This document shows, piece after piece, positions 34,360-45,448 of a DNA stretch of 64,000 bases. This DNA comes from Actinernus sp. WN-2022 (lineage: Eukaryota; Cnidaria; Anthozoa; Actiniaria; Actinernidae): NCBI GenBank assembly GCA_030867875.1, contig JAOWCC010000577.1, positions 70,799,012 through 70,863,011 on the forward strand, written 5' to 3'. Positions within the stretch are counted from its first letter, which is position 1. Each line of letters starts with the position of its first letter. The notes below the pieces were generated by a model that saw only the letters and a list, made by a program, of their open reading frames with translations, searched no databases and was not told the DNA's origin. The position numbers and the translations under genes were made by a program.

Positions 34360-34412
34360 CGTCGCTGCTTTCTTTGCCTGTTCTTTGAGTATCAGTCTTC
34401 TCTCTTTCCATA
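34360..34412 (-). CDS. Candidate first coding exon of the NLR gene
   Basis: A 53 bp stretch has an acceptor-like TTTTTGATTTCAG at its upstream side and a good donor GTAAGAC at its downstream side. Read from the ATG at 34411-34409 it gives MEREKTDTQRTGKESSD and ends in phase 1, exactly what the Death exon at 26182 needs. Its polar composition resembles the linker exon at 24216. It could be the start of the protein or another linker after an unseen upstream exon. The 8 kb distance, filled with duplicated transposon-rich sequence, makes the link inferential. Confidence 0.35.
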
Positions 34413-37075
34413 CTGAAATCAAAAATAAGAAAATTACCACTTTTCACGTTTCACATTGACTTTCACTATAATAATTACCTAACATTCTCTTGGAATTCAA
34501 TACCACACGTGTATAGTTGCTAATCGGTGTATATATAACATTGAGTCTGTACAAATATATACCTGAATGGAACAAAGTATCCCAGGCATCATTGCAGTTA
34601 ATCGGCTATATAGTCATCAGGTTTCAACATTATAATCGATATATCTTATGATATCCTAACTGGTGTTAGTAGAACCCCACTATCTCGAACTCCCAAGGGA
34701 AATATCAAGGTCCTACTGTATTAAGCTATGCAACTTAAGGATTATATAATGTCCTCGATCCCAGGCTTGGCCGCGTGTTCAATGGCTTCTCTGTGGCAAC
34801 AGATAAAATGGTGTTCTTCAGAGTGGATTTGTTGTATTTGGACTGGAGCCTGGTTCAGATTGATTGGTATATTTACATCGTAAATCTATCACTTCGATGC
34901 GCCGTGAAGGCAAACGGCGATTGCATGCATTTTACCAAGAAAAAAATCTACCCAAATTGGAGTAGTTTGAAGGTAAGGTTTCTCCTCCTACCTTCTCAGT
35001 ACAAGAGTCGCAGCCTTTTGTTATCAATCCAGTTATTAACAATTCATTTCCTACCTTTTACATGGTAAACCAATAGCACTGAGAAAGTCAGAAAATTATA
35101 GATTAAACACAATTCAGCTTTGACCTATTAATTGATTTCCATTTCAACCTGAATGGTATGTTACTGTAACTTGTATTGTATTCTGTTATCTCCTGATTTT
35201 AACGAGATTTTTGTGCAGACATTTCAGAATTCGAGTCAGTCTTGAATGGGTCCTTCATTTTTGTGATATCTGAATCAAAACTATTATTTTCCTACTGAGC
35301 TTCTTGTGCTCTACATTCTTATTCAACATGCATAACTTGAATAACGTGCAGCACCGAGTCTCATTTTTTCAATCGATATAATGCTCAAATGAAATAAAGA
35401 AAAGCTGAATACAACAGACTATAGGTCATGTATCATATACCTCATTAACAAATAAACACTACAAAGTATTGCACGACTTAACTAATTAATATTTTGTTGT
35501 TGACGAGAATTGAATTGTCCACAGAGAATGAAAATATATTGCCAAGCTGAAAGCCAGACGACTCAAATATACACCAGTCCATGCCGAACTGATAGACCAG
35601 TTTGCGGTTAATTCCGACATTTTGAAAGGGGTACATACAGTGTTTGTACGGGAATTTGATGCCAAATAATTTCCGTAAAATCAAATTTCTGAAATATTCA
35701 CTGTCTGCAAACTTAAGATGCCAGGTAAAAGATTAACTGATCAAAATTTAAGGGATGTAGCTGTGCTGGGAAGCGTGCATTCATGTCATCGCCAACTATT
35801 TCGGTCATGACAAGTCTGCGGTATGTCAGCGGTTTTCCCTGTGAATACAAGTATTTTTCACATACCAATGGATTTTGACACTGTCAATACTCATGTGATA
35901 CTTAAAATCTTTCAAAGTTGTAAATATTAAGAACGTCGAACATTTGGAAAATAGTGATTTTATGCTCCTGAGTGAAATGGAAATCATGCGGTTATTTTGG
36001 TTTTCACATATTTTACCAGAAGTGAAATGTTTGCAGGTTTAACTGCTGACCAAATCTATAGTTTTTCCAGCTATCCCATAATTAACTGCATGTCTGGATA
36101 GCTAAGGTTTCGGTGTAAAGTTTGATACCAAATATATGAACCTTCGAGCAATTTTTCACCCTAAGATTCACGAACCGGAAACATATTAGTATTTGGATCC
36201 TAGCATTTTTGGGCTACCTGTATTATCCTAGGGTACCCTGGCTTACTTTAAGTCGGTCGTGTTCTACTTGTGTTCTGACTCGAGTGGAGTTTTAGATGAG
36301 ATCAACTGTGTGTGCGTACTTTCGCATCTGAGTGTGCGTTGTATTTGGCAATACTTCTGCATTACAAAAGATACGTCGGAGTTCAAGCTGCGTGCAGCTT
36401 CTTGTTTCCTATTTAATCTAATAAGTTGTAATTGATGTTGCTAGTGTTGGGCCTTTTTAAATTCATTCTTTATATTGGACAAGCAGAATGCTTGTCTTAG
36501 ATGTCAAGTCATTACCCCCTTTATCATATAGATCTACGAGTTTGTTAATTGAAGTCATGAAGCTCAGTTTTCCTGAGGATACTAAATCATTTGAAACAAA
36601 CAGATATATTGCTCATGTTTGTGATACTATTTTTAGGAAGTCTCTGTAAATGAACCCAAAAATGTAACATGTTGCGATAAATCAAATGTTTTAAAGATAA
36701 CCTACCAACTTCATTATGGGCAGCTACATTAGGTGCTCTTTTATTCAAATTACAACTACAGAATTCAGTGAAGCAAATGTGCATTTCAGTCGTTTATCGC
36801 TAGTAATATAAGCCCTCATAATTCCAATTTGACCTTTAATGACGAGAAATAAACATTTCTGGTTTCGGCCAGTTAAATAAATGGCTTTCCTATATCATTC
36901 TGTCTTGCTGGGTTTGCAAAAAAATATTGCGAGATTGTTTGTAGAATTGAAAACAGACAGAAAATATGGCAGCAGACCCTGACATATACGAAGACTGCAA
37001 GCTGTCTCTGTTACCTTTAACTGCTATACAAGCATTCAGCGGAACTAATTTCATCACACACTACACACATGTGAG
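34413..37075. other. No gene seen; one arm of older duplications
   Basis: 34990-35400 matches 38270-38580: both have CTCAGTACAAGAGTCGCAGC, CAGTCTTGAATG and TTTGTGATATCTGAATCAAA. The GTATCATA... block near 35430 also recurs near 37715, 41370 and 51450. These are fragments of the same duplicated sequence as the 38.9-51.9 kb units. No coding region is supported, although 34775-35068 is open. Confidence 0.5.
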
Positions 37076-37081
37076 ACTCGT

Positions 37082-37594
37082 CAAGGGCACCCAATGAGTA
37101 CTTTTTGAAATTCGTTTGAAACCAGTTGTCTGCAGCTTATCTAGCCATTTTAAGGCGCCTACTATGTCTTTTGACGTATTCTAGAAAGCTATTAGCTGTT
37201 CGGATTTTCTAGGTGGAAATCGCGTCAACCGAAAATACTATGGCAAAATATTCCCGGCCTACGAATTTGTTAGTAGTCTAGAACAGAAACAAGAATTTTC
37301 TAGCCCAAGTACGAATTCAGTTTTAGGGATTCTTTTTTCCTTTAGGCAATTCTTAGGGAATGAAAATGTGTTGTTCTGACTCTATTGATCAGACGAATTG
37401 GGACGTACGAATATTTTAGGGGAAACCTTTTAGTCTCCCTTTTCTTCTATAATTTTCTAGGGATTGAAAACAAATTTTCTAGCCAGTATTTCAGAAAACA
37501 ATTTTCTAGGGACAATTTTTTGAAATCCGAAAGTTTTAGGCTAACTTACTCTCACGAACAGCTTTTTAACCGAAAACGTCGTTGGGTGCCCTTG
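37082..37594. mobile_element. CAAGGGCACCCAA transposon, 6 bp target duplication, copy 1
   Basis: Starts CAAGGGCACCCAATGAGTAC and ends GTTGGGTGCCCTTG. It is flanked by ACTCGT at 37076-37081 and 37595-37600. The interior shares long tracts (TTTTCTAGGTGGAAATCGCG, TTCCCGGCCTACGAA) with copy 2 in inverted orientation. Six-base duplications suggest a Dada-like superfamily, but no transposase is present to confirm it. Confidence 0.82.
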
Positions 37595-38600
37595 ACTCGT
37601 TATACTCTTTGGGCATACTTAGTCTTTATTCTTAACTGCGTCATTATTAGAAATACGATCGATCGATCGATGCAAGCTTAAATGAAATTAAGTAAAGTTA
37701 AATGCAATAAACTATGTATCATACTCTCGATTAACAAATATAATAAACATATAGCACAAAGAGTATTGCAGGATTTATATTATTACCTTTTGTTGATGAG
37801 AATATATAATCACCAGTCAATCAGAATGAAATCTGTCGTGAGTTTTCCGCATTACTATAGTATTCCAATGCACGTAGCATAGATAGCGTTATTGATTCGG
37901 AGAAACGTCTTGGTAAAACCGCACCCAAACTAATCACCGAACACTGAAAAGGCCTTGTGTTTCCATATCGCGAGAGGGATTCATGGTCCCTGTTATTAGT
38001 TGATAGAACAACTGTAAGATGTCATGCTTGTCAAGTCAATCAAAAAGTGTTCTGCATGGGTGATGGAACATCACATCAGAATTTCAGAGTTTTCTCGTCA
38101 AGTCGATATACTGAATCTCAACAAGAGGAAAACAAAGTACAAGAACAGAGCGCAGGAACTGAATGATTGATTAAAATATCAGAAATATACTCAGTGCTCA
38201 CGGGTCCACTTAGCAAATATACTTACTGAAGAAACTATTCCTATGATTCAGACAGAGGGAAAAATGCTCTCAGTACAAGAGTCGCAGCCTCTTGTTATCA
38301 ATCGAGTTTTGACAATTAATTTCCTAACTTTTACATAGTAAAGTCAGAAAATTATAGCCAGTAAACACAATTGCCTTTGAGCTATTCGTATTCCCGATTT
38401 TATCTGAATTGTTTGTTACTGTTGTATTGCCTTCAGTTATCTGCTGATTTCAACGACCTTTTATGCAGACATGAAAATTCAAGTCAGTCTTGAATGTGTC
38501 CTTCATTTTTGTGATATCTGAATCAAAACTATTATTTTCCTAGCTTCTTGTGCTCTACGTTCTCATTCAACATGTTGAGCCTCTGATCGTCATACATCGC

Positions 38601-38851
38601 CTCCCGGTTAGCTCAGTGGTTAATCGGACGGTCTGTTGAGCGGGAAGTCGTGGGTTCAACCCCGGCCGGACCAGCACTCAGGGTCTTAACATAACTGAGT
38701 AGAAGGTGCTGCCTTCAACTGCAAATGGTTAGACCTGCACGTCTTCTCGGATAAGGACGTAAAATCGTAGGTCTCCCGTCGGCCTCAAGTTTATCAGTCT
38801 CACTAGACTGTCACGAGTTACCGACGTAGTTGCTTTACTTTACTTTTTTTT
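38601..38851 (+). repeat. tRNA-derived SINE
   Basis: The tRNA-like head has an A box (TAGCTCAGTGGTTA) and a B box (GGGTTCAACCCC), as needed for RNA polymerase III initiation. A body follows with CTGCCTTCAACTGC and GACTGTCACGAGTTACCGAC, and the tail is T-rich (TTTACTTTACTTTTTTT). About 250 bp in all. The head is too mutated to be a working tRNA gene. It sits at the left edge of duplicated unit A and is absent from units B and C. Confidence 0.8.
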
Positions 38852-39243
38852 ACTGAAGTCTATAATGTGGTAAATAGTTTTACTGACTGTTCTGAAACTC
38901 ACTCACCACGTTTGCACAGTATACAGCTTACGTCGAGATCAACAGACTGTTCTGAGGTGCATGCATTAATTGGGTCTTCCAAGTTCTAATTGAGGATCTC
39001 TATTTCTGGCGATATTCAGTCGAATATTTCTAACCCATAATGAACTTCCTCTTCAGCAACAAGAAAGTGCATCCACGTTGTAAGTCACCTGATACTTCCT
39101 TTGTTTCGCTCTCGTCGCGGATAATCATATTTTTACAGCGTAATTCAGTCATTTTCCATTTCCCATAATAAACCTCCTCTGCAGCAACATGAAAGTGCAT
39201 CCACGTTGTATCAATTTCGGTTAGGTCAGCTGATACTTACTTA

Positions 39244-39438
39244 GGGCGCGTTCGATTGACCGTATTCCAGAATAAGAATAGATGGAATAGTCTCTGGAAA
39301 TCACTGGTCCAGGCAAATTTTGCACTGTAATTTACAAATGCTTGCTGATATATGATATTCAGGATACAATTAGTATTTCTGATCAGTGGCTAAAAAATCC
39401 CAGTATTAGCGATTTGTAGTGATCATACGAACGCACCC
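39244..39438. mobile_element. Harbinger-like MITE with TTA duplication, empty site in window
   Basis: Starts GGGCGCGTTCGATTGACCGT and ends CATACGAACGCACCC, between TTA at 39241-39243 and TTA at 39439-39441. The paralogous unit C has the unoccupied site at 51830-51832 (CTTCCTTAGTTTAAAC), which proves both boundaries and the three-base duplication. It has no coding region. Confidence 0.88.
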
Positions 39439-40096
39439 TTAGTTTAAACTGAAATTCCATGCACAAAGCATAGGAAATGTTCTTCATTCTGAAAGTCATA
39501 AGCTTGCTCGGTAATGCCTTCTAGCCCAAGGTCTTTTCAAAATGAAACAATTTGTAGCAGTTTTAGATTGCCGTTTCAAACTGTCATTGCCTTCAGTCCT
39601 CTCTTTTAGGTGATTCAGACCTCACTTTAAAGAAGGACAAGAAACAGCGCTATACACTTTTATATAAAAAACATCTCTAAGAACAGAACGGAATATCAGA
39701 CCCTTTCCGCGGCAATAAAGAAGAACATTTCTCCATACATTCAAACAATCAATCGCTGTCGAAGTGCATGCAGTCGTTTCTTATTCAACTCTGTCGAAAT
39801 CACTTTCAAACGAGCCTTGCAGTCAGTAATTGATTACAGTTGTAGTAAAATGACGCCGTAATGAAAATGTCCTATTGAATTACGTCAAACTCAACTTAAA
39901 ACAAACAATCTTGAACACCAAGTTAGCAACCAAGCAAGTGAATATGTAATATATGATAAAATACATTTTTCAGTTCCATTACCAAGTTGAAACAAGCAGC
40001 AATATACTCAGATTCAGACACAAAGTTAATTTCGGAAAGCTTTCATTAATAATGAGATCCAAGAGATCTTCAATATTAGTAGTTTGCATCAGTAAT

Positions 40097-40791
40097 CAAG
40101 GGCACCCAATAGCCTAAAACTTTCGGATTTGAAAAACATGTCACTAGAAAATTGTTTTCTGAAATACTGGCAAGAAAATTTGTTTTCAATCCCTAGAAAA
40201 TTTTAGAAGAAAAGGGAGACTAAGAGGTTTCCCCTAAAATATTTGTACCTATATTCGCCTGACCAATAGAGTAAGAGCTTTCCCCTAAAATATTCGTACG
40301 TTTTCGTCTGATCAATAGAGCCAGAACGATCCGGAAAAAACCATTGGTTGGAATGGGAAAAAAAAAACATATTATCACAAATCATTTAGTGAAGCGGCCA
40401 CCTAAAGTTTTCGAGAACACATTTTCATTCCCTAAGAAATTCTGACATCTAAAATCCGAAAGAATAAACCTTTAGCAAATGGAGGTCACCTAAAAGAATT
40501 GCCTAAAGGACAAAAAGAACCCCTAAAAAATTCGTACCTCCACAAAACTTTGCAACATGAAGTTACTTGGGCTAGAAAATTCTTGTTTATGTTCTAGACT
40601 ACTAACAACTTCGTAGGCCGGGAATATTTTGCCATAGTATTTTTGGTTGAGGCGATTTCCACCTAGAAAATCCGAACAGCTAATAGCTTTCTAGAATACG
40701 TCAAAAGACATAGTAGGCGCCTTGAAATGGCTAGATGAGCTGCACACAACTGGTTTCAAACGAATTTCAAAATACTCGTTGGGTGCCCTTG
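40097..40791. mobile_element. CAAGGGCACCCAA transposon, 6 bp target duplication, copy 2
   Basis: Starts CAAGGGCACCCAATAGCC and ends TACTCGTTGGGTGCCCTTG. It is flanked by AGTAAT at 40091-40096 and 40792-40797. The empty site CATCAGTAATGTCC is present once in paralogous unit B at 51147-51152. It is longer than copy 1 (695 against 513 bp) and in opposite orientation. Confidence 0.9.
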
Positions 40792-41515
40792 AGTAATGTC
40801 CTCTAAATGTAAAGAAAGGAGAGATAAATGTACTACCGGTACATTTGTTAGAAACTCTCAGCTCAATACCGTAACTGTGGGATTTCTACGCAATACAGAT
40901 GACTTCACGTGATCAGAGCAACTTTATACACATTGCAAAGCTACTGATCTACAGACATATCAATTGAAATCATCAGTTTGATATCTGCCATTTTTAAGCT
41001 ATCTGAAAGAAAGCTATAATTATTTTCTTAGGTTATCATGCTCTACATTCTCAGTCAATATGGACACATTTTAGTGTTTCATATAATTATCTTTTTATCA
41101 TTCTTCCCAAAGCAAAGTAATGATGCGTCATCATTTGAACCGATAAAGTTTATATGAAATGATGACAAGAACAAAAAGGGGGGGGGGGGGTCTATATGCC
41201 AGTTGTCAGTTAGCCCTAGTTAATCATTACTAGAGAAAATTTACAATGTTTGACCCACAAAAACCAAATTTGTCAGTTATTTTTCGGTTGTTAGTTTTCA
41301 GTAAAAAATCGTCAGTTGTCAGTTGTTTTTAAGAACGTTTGTCCGTCAGTTAACCCCATTCAGACCCTCTATTATGTATCATACTCGACCTTTAAAAATA
41401 AAGAGTATATACAAAGTGTTGCGTCCGCATGATATAAAATCGAGATCGATTATAGAATGTGTAGTTAATACGTAGGGACTTATGTATTTCTGAAAAATAC
41501 TGAGAGCCATAAGGT

Positions 41516-42008
41516 GGTACAGTACCGATCGAAACTAACCTCACCCTTGCGTTTACTTTGCGTGCACTCAAAATTAACGCAAAGTAAACACTCAGAATAG
41601 ACCCTGTGTTTACAGTAAACACAAAGCAAATACATAGTAAACGCGCGGCCCACAACTACAACGGGCTATGATATAAATGACCAAGTCATTTGTGTTTTGT
41701 GCATTTTTGGAATCCAAATTAGGGAGAAATTACCACCAGAGAATTCCAAAACCTGATTCTTTAACTGTTCATCCAAGAGGCAGAATTCCCAAACCAGATA
41801 AAAACTCTCGCATGTAAATCATATCGGGCGATCGATATGTATAAATTAAGTTATTAGTGGTGTCTGAGAATGAGTTTGTAAACTCAATATTTTCCTGCGA
41901 ATAAACATGCTCGAGAAGAGTTTGGAAATATTATTTCTGATGAGAGCACAATCGAAGCTGACTGCTACAAGATGAATAAATTAGAAACGTTGTGGGAGCG
42001 ACGAAATA
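41516..42008. other. No gene seen
   Basis: Contains repeated GTTTACTTTGCGTG and GCAAAGTAAAC motifs in both orientations at 41550-41640, which recur at 46725 and 48660-48700. An open frame at 41392-41655 on the minus strand is a translation of these repeats. Confidence 0.4.
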
Positions 42009-42012
42009 TTAA

Positions 42013-42457
42013 AGTGCCTATAAGCCCTAGCCAGTTATCTTTGATTTAAAAGTCAAACTGGAAAACAAAAATAATCGAAATAGGAAAAATAATAACTGTA
42101 GTCTGCCAATTTCGTTTATTAAGGAATCAAATATCAATGACGTCATTTAAGGGATAACCTATATATAGTTCCTTTTGCTCTGTTTTTATGTCTGCTCCAC
42201 TTAATGAAAGATCATTCTCTAGTATTGTAAATATAGAATGTCTAACACCTGAAAAACAACTGTAGAAATTAAGATATTCAGTGTTATGACTCAATTCATT
42301 TTCAATTATAACTCATTTTCAATTATAACTCATATAAGATTTGTAATACTTTTTATAGCAATACTACGACCATAAATCGCCCCAAAACGGTTGAACAATA
42401 TTTAAAACACTTTACTGCAACCAAATAAATGATTTCTGGCCAGGGCTTATAGGCACT
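42013..42457. mobile_element. AGTGCC foldback element with TTAA duplication
   Basis: Starts AGTGCCTATAAGCCCTAGCC after TTAA (42009-42012) and ends with the mirror GGCCAGGGCTTATAGGCACT before TTAA (42458-42461). Related ends occur at 20180-20211. The terminal six bases match those of the F1 family at 10009, so one transposase may have served both. Confidence 0.82.
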
Positions 42458-42949
42458 TTAACCGAGGTCAAAACCATAACATCCTTTGAAGAAATCCGAC
42501 CTGGGTACGGAAGTCACATCATGGCATGAAAACGAGGCTTTAAAGCTACGCTTCATTTCTTGCACTTGGAGCTCGAGAATAGAGTTTTTTGTATGAAAAC
42601 ATAAGACAACTTATCTAAAGTACCTAGAGGCTGCTTCAAGGTGTCAAAGCTTAGATGGGAAGCAAAATATTTCGAGAGAGAAGCGAATGTGTGCAAAGAT
42701 AAATGTTTAGCACGTGCTCGCACGCATTCGTTTTCTCTGCGAGCAGAACTCCAGAAATTACAGTAATCAGCGACGTTTTCATTAAAAAATTTTTTTTTGG
42801 GACTATTTTGAGCTAGAGGAAACATTTTACCACAATTGCCGGTAATCTCGCGATCTGATTGGTCGATGTGCGGTGGTAAATGAGAGTCCAGACAACGGTG
42901 CTGATGCGAGCATGTCACGCAATGTCGAAAAAAATATATTTTTTTTGCT

Positions 42950-43160
42950 TGCTTTAAACATGGTACTTTTGAGATTTTACCGAATTTTGAACTCGGTATA
43001 GATTTCGACAGCTTTATACCAGAGTGGACGGACATAACGGACGACAAATTGATTGCACACGCGGAGATGGCAGAGTAAACACAGGAAAGCCGGGTCGACA
43101 ACGACAAGAAAGCGAACGATGCTGAAAAACCTCGCTTTGCAATATTAACAGATGAGGACC
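42950..43160 (+). pseudogene. Crypton/KIAA1958-type gene, exon 1, left part
   Basis: The frame reads a short acidic N-terminus (FELGIDFDSFIPEWTDI) and then, after an in-frame TAA at 43076-43078, the motif RFAILTDED, where the transposon at 43161 cuts in. Acidic N-termini with F-I-P-E-W followed by a R-F-x-x-L-T-D-E-D helix are what I know from cnidarian KIAA1958/QRICH1/ZMYM-like proteins, which share a C-terminal tyrosine-recombinase-like domain derived from Crypton transposons. No in-frame ATG is obvious: the nearest ATG, about 42960, is in another frame. The exon is therefore decayed at its start, has an internal stop and is split. Confidence 0.6.
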
Positions 43161-43545
43161 TGTACCAAACCCGAAATGATCCCGAACCCGAAATGATCCC
43201 CAAACCCGAAATGATCCCCAAAACTGTTCAAGTCGCACCTGAAATGATCCCCGACCCGAAATGATCCCCAATCAGTACCCGAAATGATCCCGCAATAAAA
43301 CTGGGAATGGACTAAAGGATTTTGGACTTTCGGAACTGAGCAAAATTTTCGCTAAACTTCTTGCTAAAAGAAATAAAGCTCAAAAGTAAGAATGTTTACT
43401 AGTATTTTCTAATAGGACAAACCAACACTAGCAGACAACAAACAACCCTTGTCAATCAAGCCACGTGACGTCATCGATCACGTGACCATAACGAAAATCA
43501 CCCGTATCTCGCTGGAGATAAACAGCACAACAGCCATACCAATTC

Positions 43546-43939
43546 TAGCCTGCTATGCAGACGTATTTTTCACTCTCATAAATTCGAAGAAAGAAGTAAC
43601 GTCTGCTTACCCGAGCGCTTAATTAGTTTCCAATATGCACATCTCATTGTGTTGTGAACCAATCAGATTTTACCTTCCATATTCTGGAAAGTGACGTAAT
43701 GTTGCATTTAAAAGGATTTCAGACAATACATTTGCCATTGACCAATCATAGGAAAGTGTTCACTTGCGCGCCAATTCACTAAAATTCTAACAATGGCATT
43801 GATTGGGTAGAAAAGTAAAACAAACGTGCTGACGTTTGCTTGCATATTGGAAACTAATTAAGCGTTCGGGTAAGCAGACGTTACTTTTTTCTTCGAATTT
43901 ACGAGAGTGAAAAAATACGTCTGCATACTGAGCAGGCTA
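43546..43939. mobile_element. MULE-like MITE M9, copy 2
   Basis: Starts TAGCCTGCTATGCAGACGTA and ends with the mirror ACGTCTGCATACTGAGCAGGCTA-type end. It is flanked by the direct repeat TACCAATTC at 43537-43545 and 43940-43948. The arms are about 75 bp. It is nested inside the 2.1 kb palindromic transposon and has no coding region. Confidence 0.88.
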
Positions 43940-44139
43940 TACCAATTCACGATAATCACCAGCAGACAACAAACAACCCTTGTCAATCAAACCACGTGAT
44001 GTCATCGATCATGTGACTAAGAAAATCACGTTCCACATTTGATGATGACGTAAGCACATTTGATGATCTTCCCAGCGATTATGTAAGGTTTATACAAAGT
44101 TTTTTTGCGCTCAGTCTATAGGCAGTTAGTTTGAAAGAA

Positions 44140-44906
44140 ATGTATTGTTGACAGACTTTTGCTAGGTTGGTTGTTACTCAAGTTTTAGTTACGTCCAATA
44201 AAAATGCATATGACCTTTTTCTTCTGGCGAATAAGCATGCGTTTCTCATTCATCATCGACACTTTGCTATCCTACCGAATATTGATAGGGAGAACTATTT
44301 CGCCATTGGTCGCAGCACGTGTTTAATATTGCTTTCTTCTGCATATTTTCAGTTATGCTTTTTGCTTTGACGTGATGAGGCGGCCATATATGTAGATTCC
44401 AGGACTGACTTAGTAGAGTTTTCCTTCGTTTTACTTGTTCCTGTTCTTGTTATACACCTGTTTCATGATAAAAGGTTGTCCCGGACAAGCGACATACCCA
44501 GACCGCAATGGATTCTGGTTGTTGCTAAACGTCTGGTGAATTCGTTTGGAGTCAAAGACTTTAAGAAGAATATTAATGTTCCTTCGAATGGATTTTCGAA
44601 TTGCACCGTATTCCATTCCGCATAGCTGCCGCCAGTTAAAATGACAATCTTTTGTCGCTTGTCGCTCGTCCGTGACAACCGTTTTTGAAATAGGTGAATA
44701 TAAATTTTGAAGACATCATAAAAATAAAACATTTAATAAAAATGTGATGGGTACTCACCAATGACGTTGCACGGTTTTATTGACAGCTGCTGTCAATTAA
44801 TCAACTAATGACCCGCTTAGTGATGGCTTTCTATGACTCACACCATATATTAGCAAATTTCACTATAAAGACTCGGACGGTTCGACGTTTTGTGATTTAT
44901 TCTGAC
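44140..44906. other. Interior of the palindromic transposon, no recognised gene
   Basis: The minus-strand frame at 44463-44732 reads an 89-residue peptide with VILTGGSYAEWNTVQFENPF, overlapped in another frame by 44431-44616. It has no domain I recognise. It may be a remnant of the element's own gene or a captured host fragment. Confidence 0.35.
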
Positions 44907-45282
44907 TGTTTTGCTGTTTATCCCCAGCGAGATATGAGCGATTTCCGCTATCGTCACATGATCGATGACGTCACGTGGCTTGATTGACAAGGGTTGTTTG
45001 TTGTCTGCTAGTGTTGGTTTGTCCTATTAGAAAATACTAGTAAACATTCTTACTTTTGAGCTTTATTTCTTTTAGCAAGAAGTTTAGCGAAAATTTTGCT
45101 CAGTTCCGAAAGTCCAAAATCCTTTAGTCCATTCCCAGTTTTATTGCGGGATCATTTCGGGTACTGATTGGGGATCATTTCGGGTCGGGGATCATTTCAG
45201 GTGCGACTTGAACAGTTTTGGGGATCATTTCGGGTTTGGGGATCATTTCGGGTTCGGGATCATTTCGGGTTTGGTACAGACC

Positions 45283-45354
45283 TCACGAGCATAATTAGCA
45301 GCGCTGAGGCGAAAGGAAGAAAGAAAAACACAGTGGTTGTCAACACAATCGAGG
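45283..45354 (+). pseudogene. Crypton/KIAA1958-type gene, exon 1, right part
   Basis: The frame resumes after the transposon as LTSIISSAEAKGRKKNTVVV and ends at a donor GTAAAT (GT at 45355-45356). In the related proteins this is the helix S-I-I-x-x-A-E-A-K-x-T-K-K that precedes the N-terminal DNA-binding domain of the recombinase. Joined to the left part, the reading frame is continuous across the insertion. Confidence 0.6.
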
Positions 45355-45448
45355 GTAAATATAAGTTATTTAAAATAAATATGTCATGATCAATATATTT
45401 AGAAACTGAAAGCGGACTACTCACGAAGTTTTGCTGTTCATTTTCCAG

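Larger units (their letters stand above)
38864..41515. repeat. Paralogous unit A of a dispersed/tandem duplication
   Basis: Aligns with 49525-51598 and, in its first part, with 51599-51880. Shared anchors are ACTCACTCACCAC, GCAACAAGAAAGTGCATCCA, GCACAAAGCATAGGAAATGT, CAAGCAGCAATATACTCAGA and TACTACCGGTACATTTG. Unit A carries two transposons (39244-39438 and 40097-40791) that are missing in the other units. I see no coding sequence in it. Confidence 0.85.
43161..45278. mobile_element. 2.1 kb palindromic transposon inserted in the recombinase gene
   Basis: Starts TGTACCAAACCCGAAATGAT and ends with its mirror ATCATTTCGGGTTTGGTACA. It is flanked by GACC at 43157-43160 and 45279-45282. The inverted arms are about 373 bp (43161-43534 and 44907-45278) and nearly identical. 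Each carries six copies of the subterminal motif CCCGAAATGATCCC, a layout typical of transposase-binding arrays. Removing the element plus one GACC restores the host frame exactly. Four-base duplications occur in the Chapaev, Sola1 and Academ groups, among others, and I cannot assign a superfamily. The interior has an M9 MITE at 43546-43939, a partial third arm copy (43950-44030) and a minus-strand open frame at 44463-44732 of unknown nature. Confidence 0.88.

Noticed and set aside
38601..38680. Functional tRNA gene
   Set aside because: A and B boxes are good, but the cloverleaf stems do not pair well and the sequence continues into a 250 bp SINE body with a T-rich tail.
42553..43271. Minus-strand frames of 222 and 85 codons with repeated GIISG/GSFRV text
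   Set aside because: They are translations of the iterated GGGATCATTTCGGG motif of the transposon arm and run antisense to the recombinase exon; 45168-45389 shows the same artefact from the other arm.
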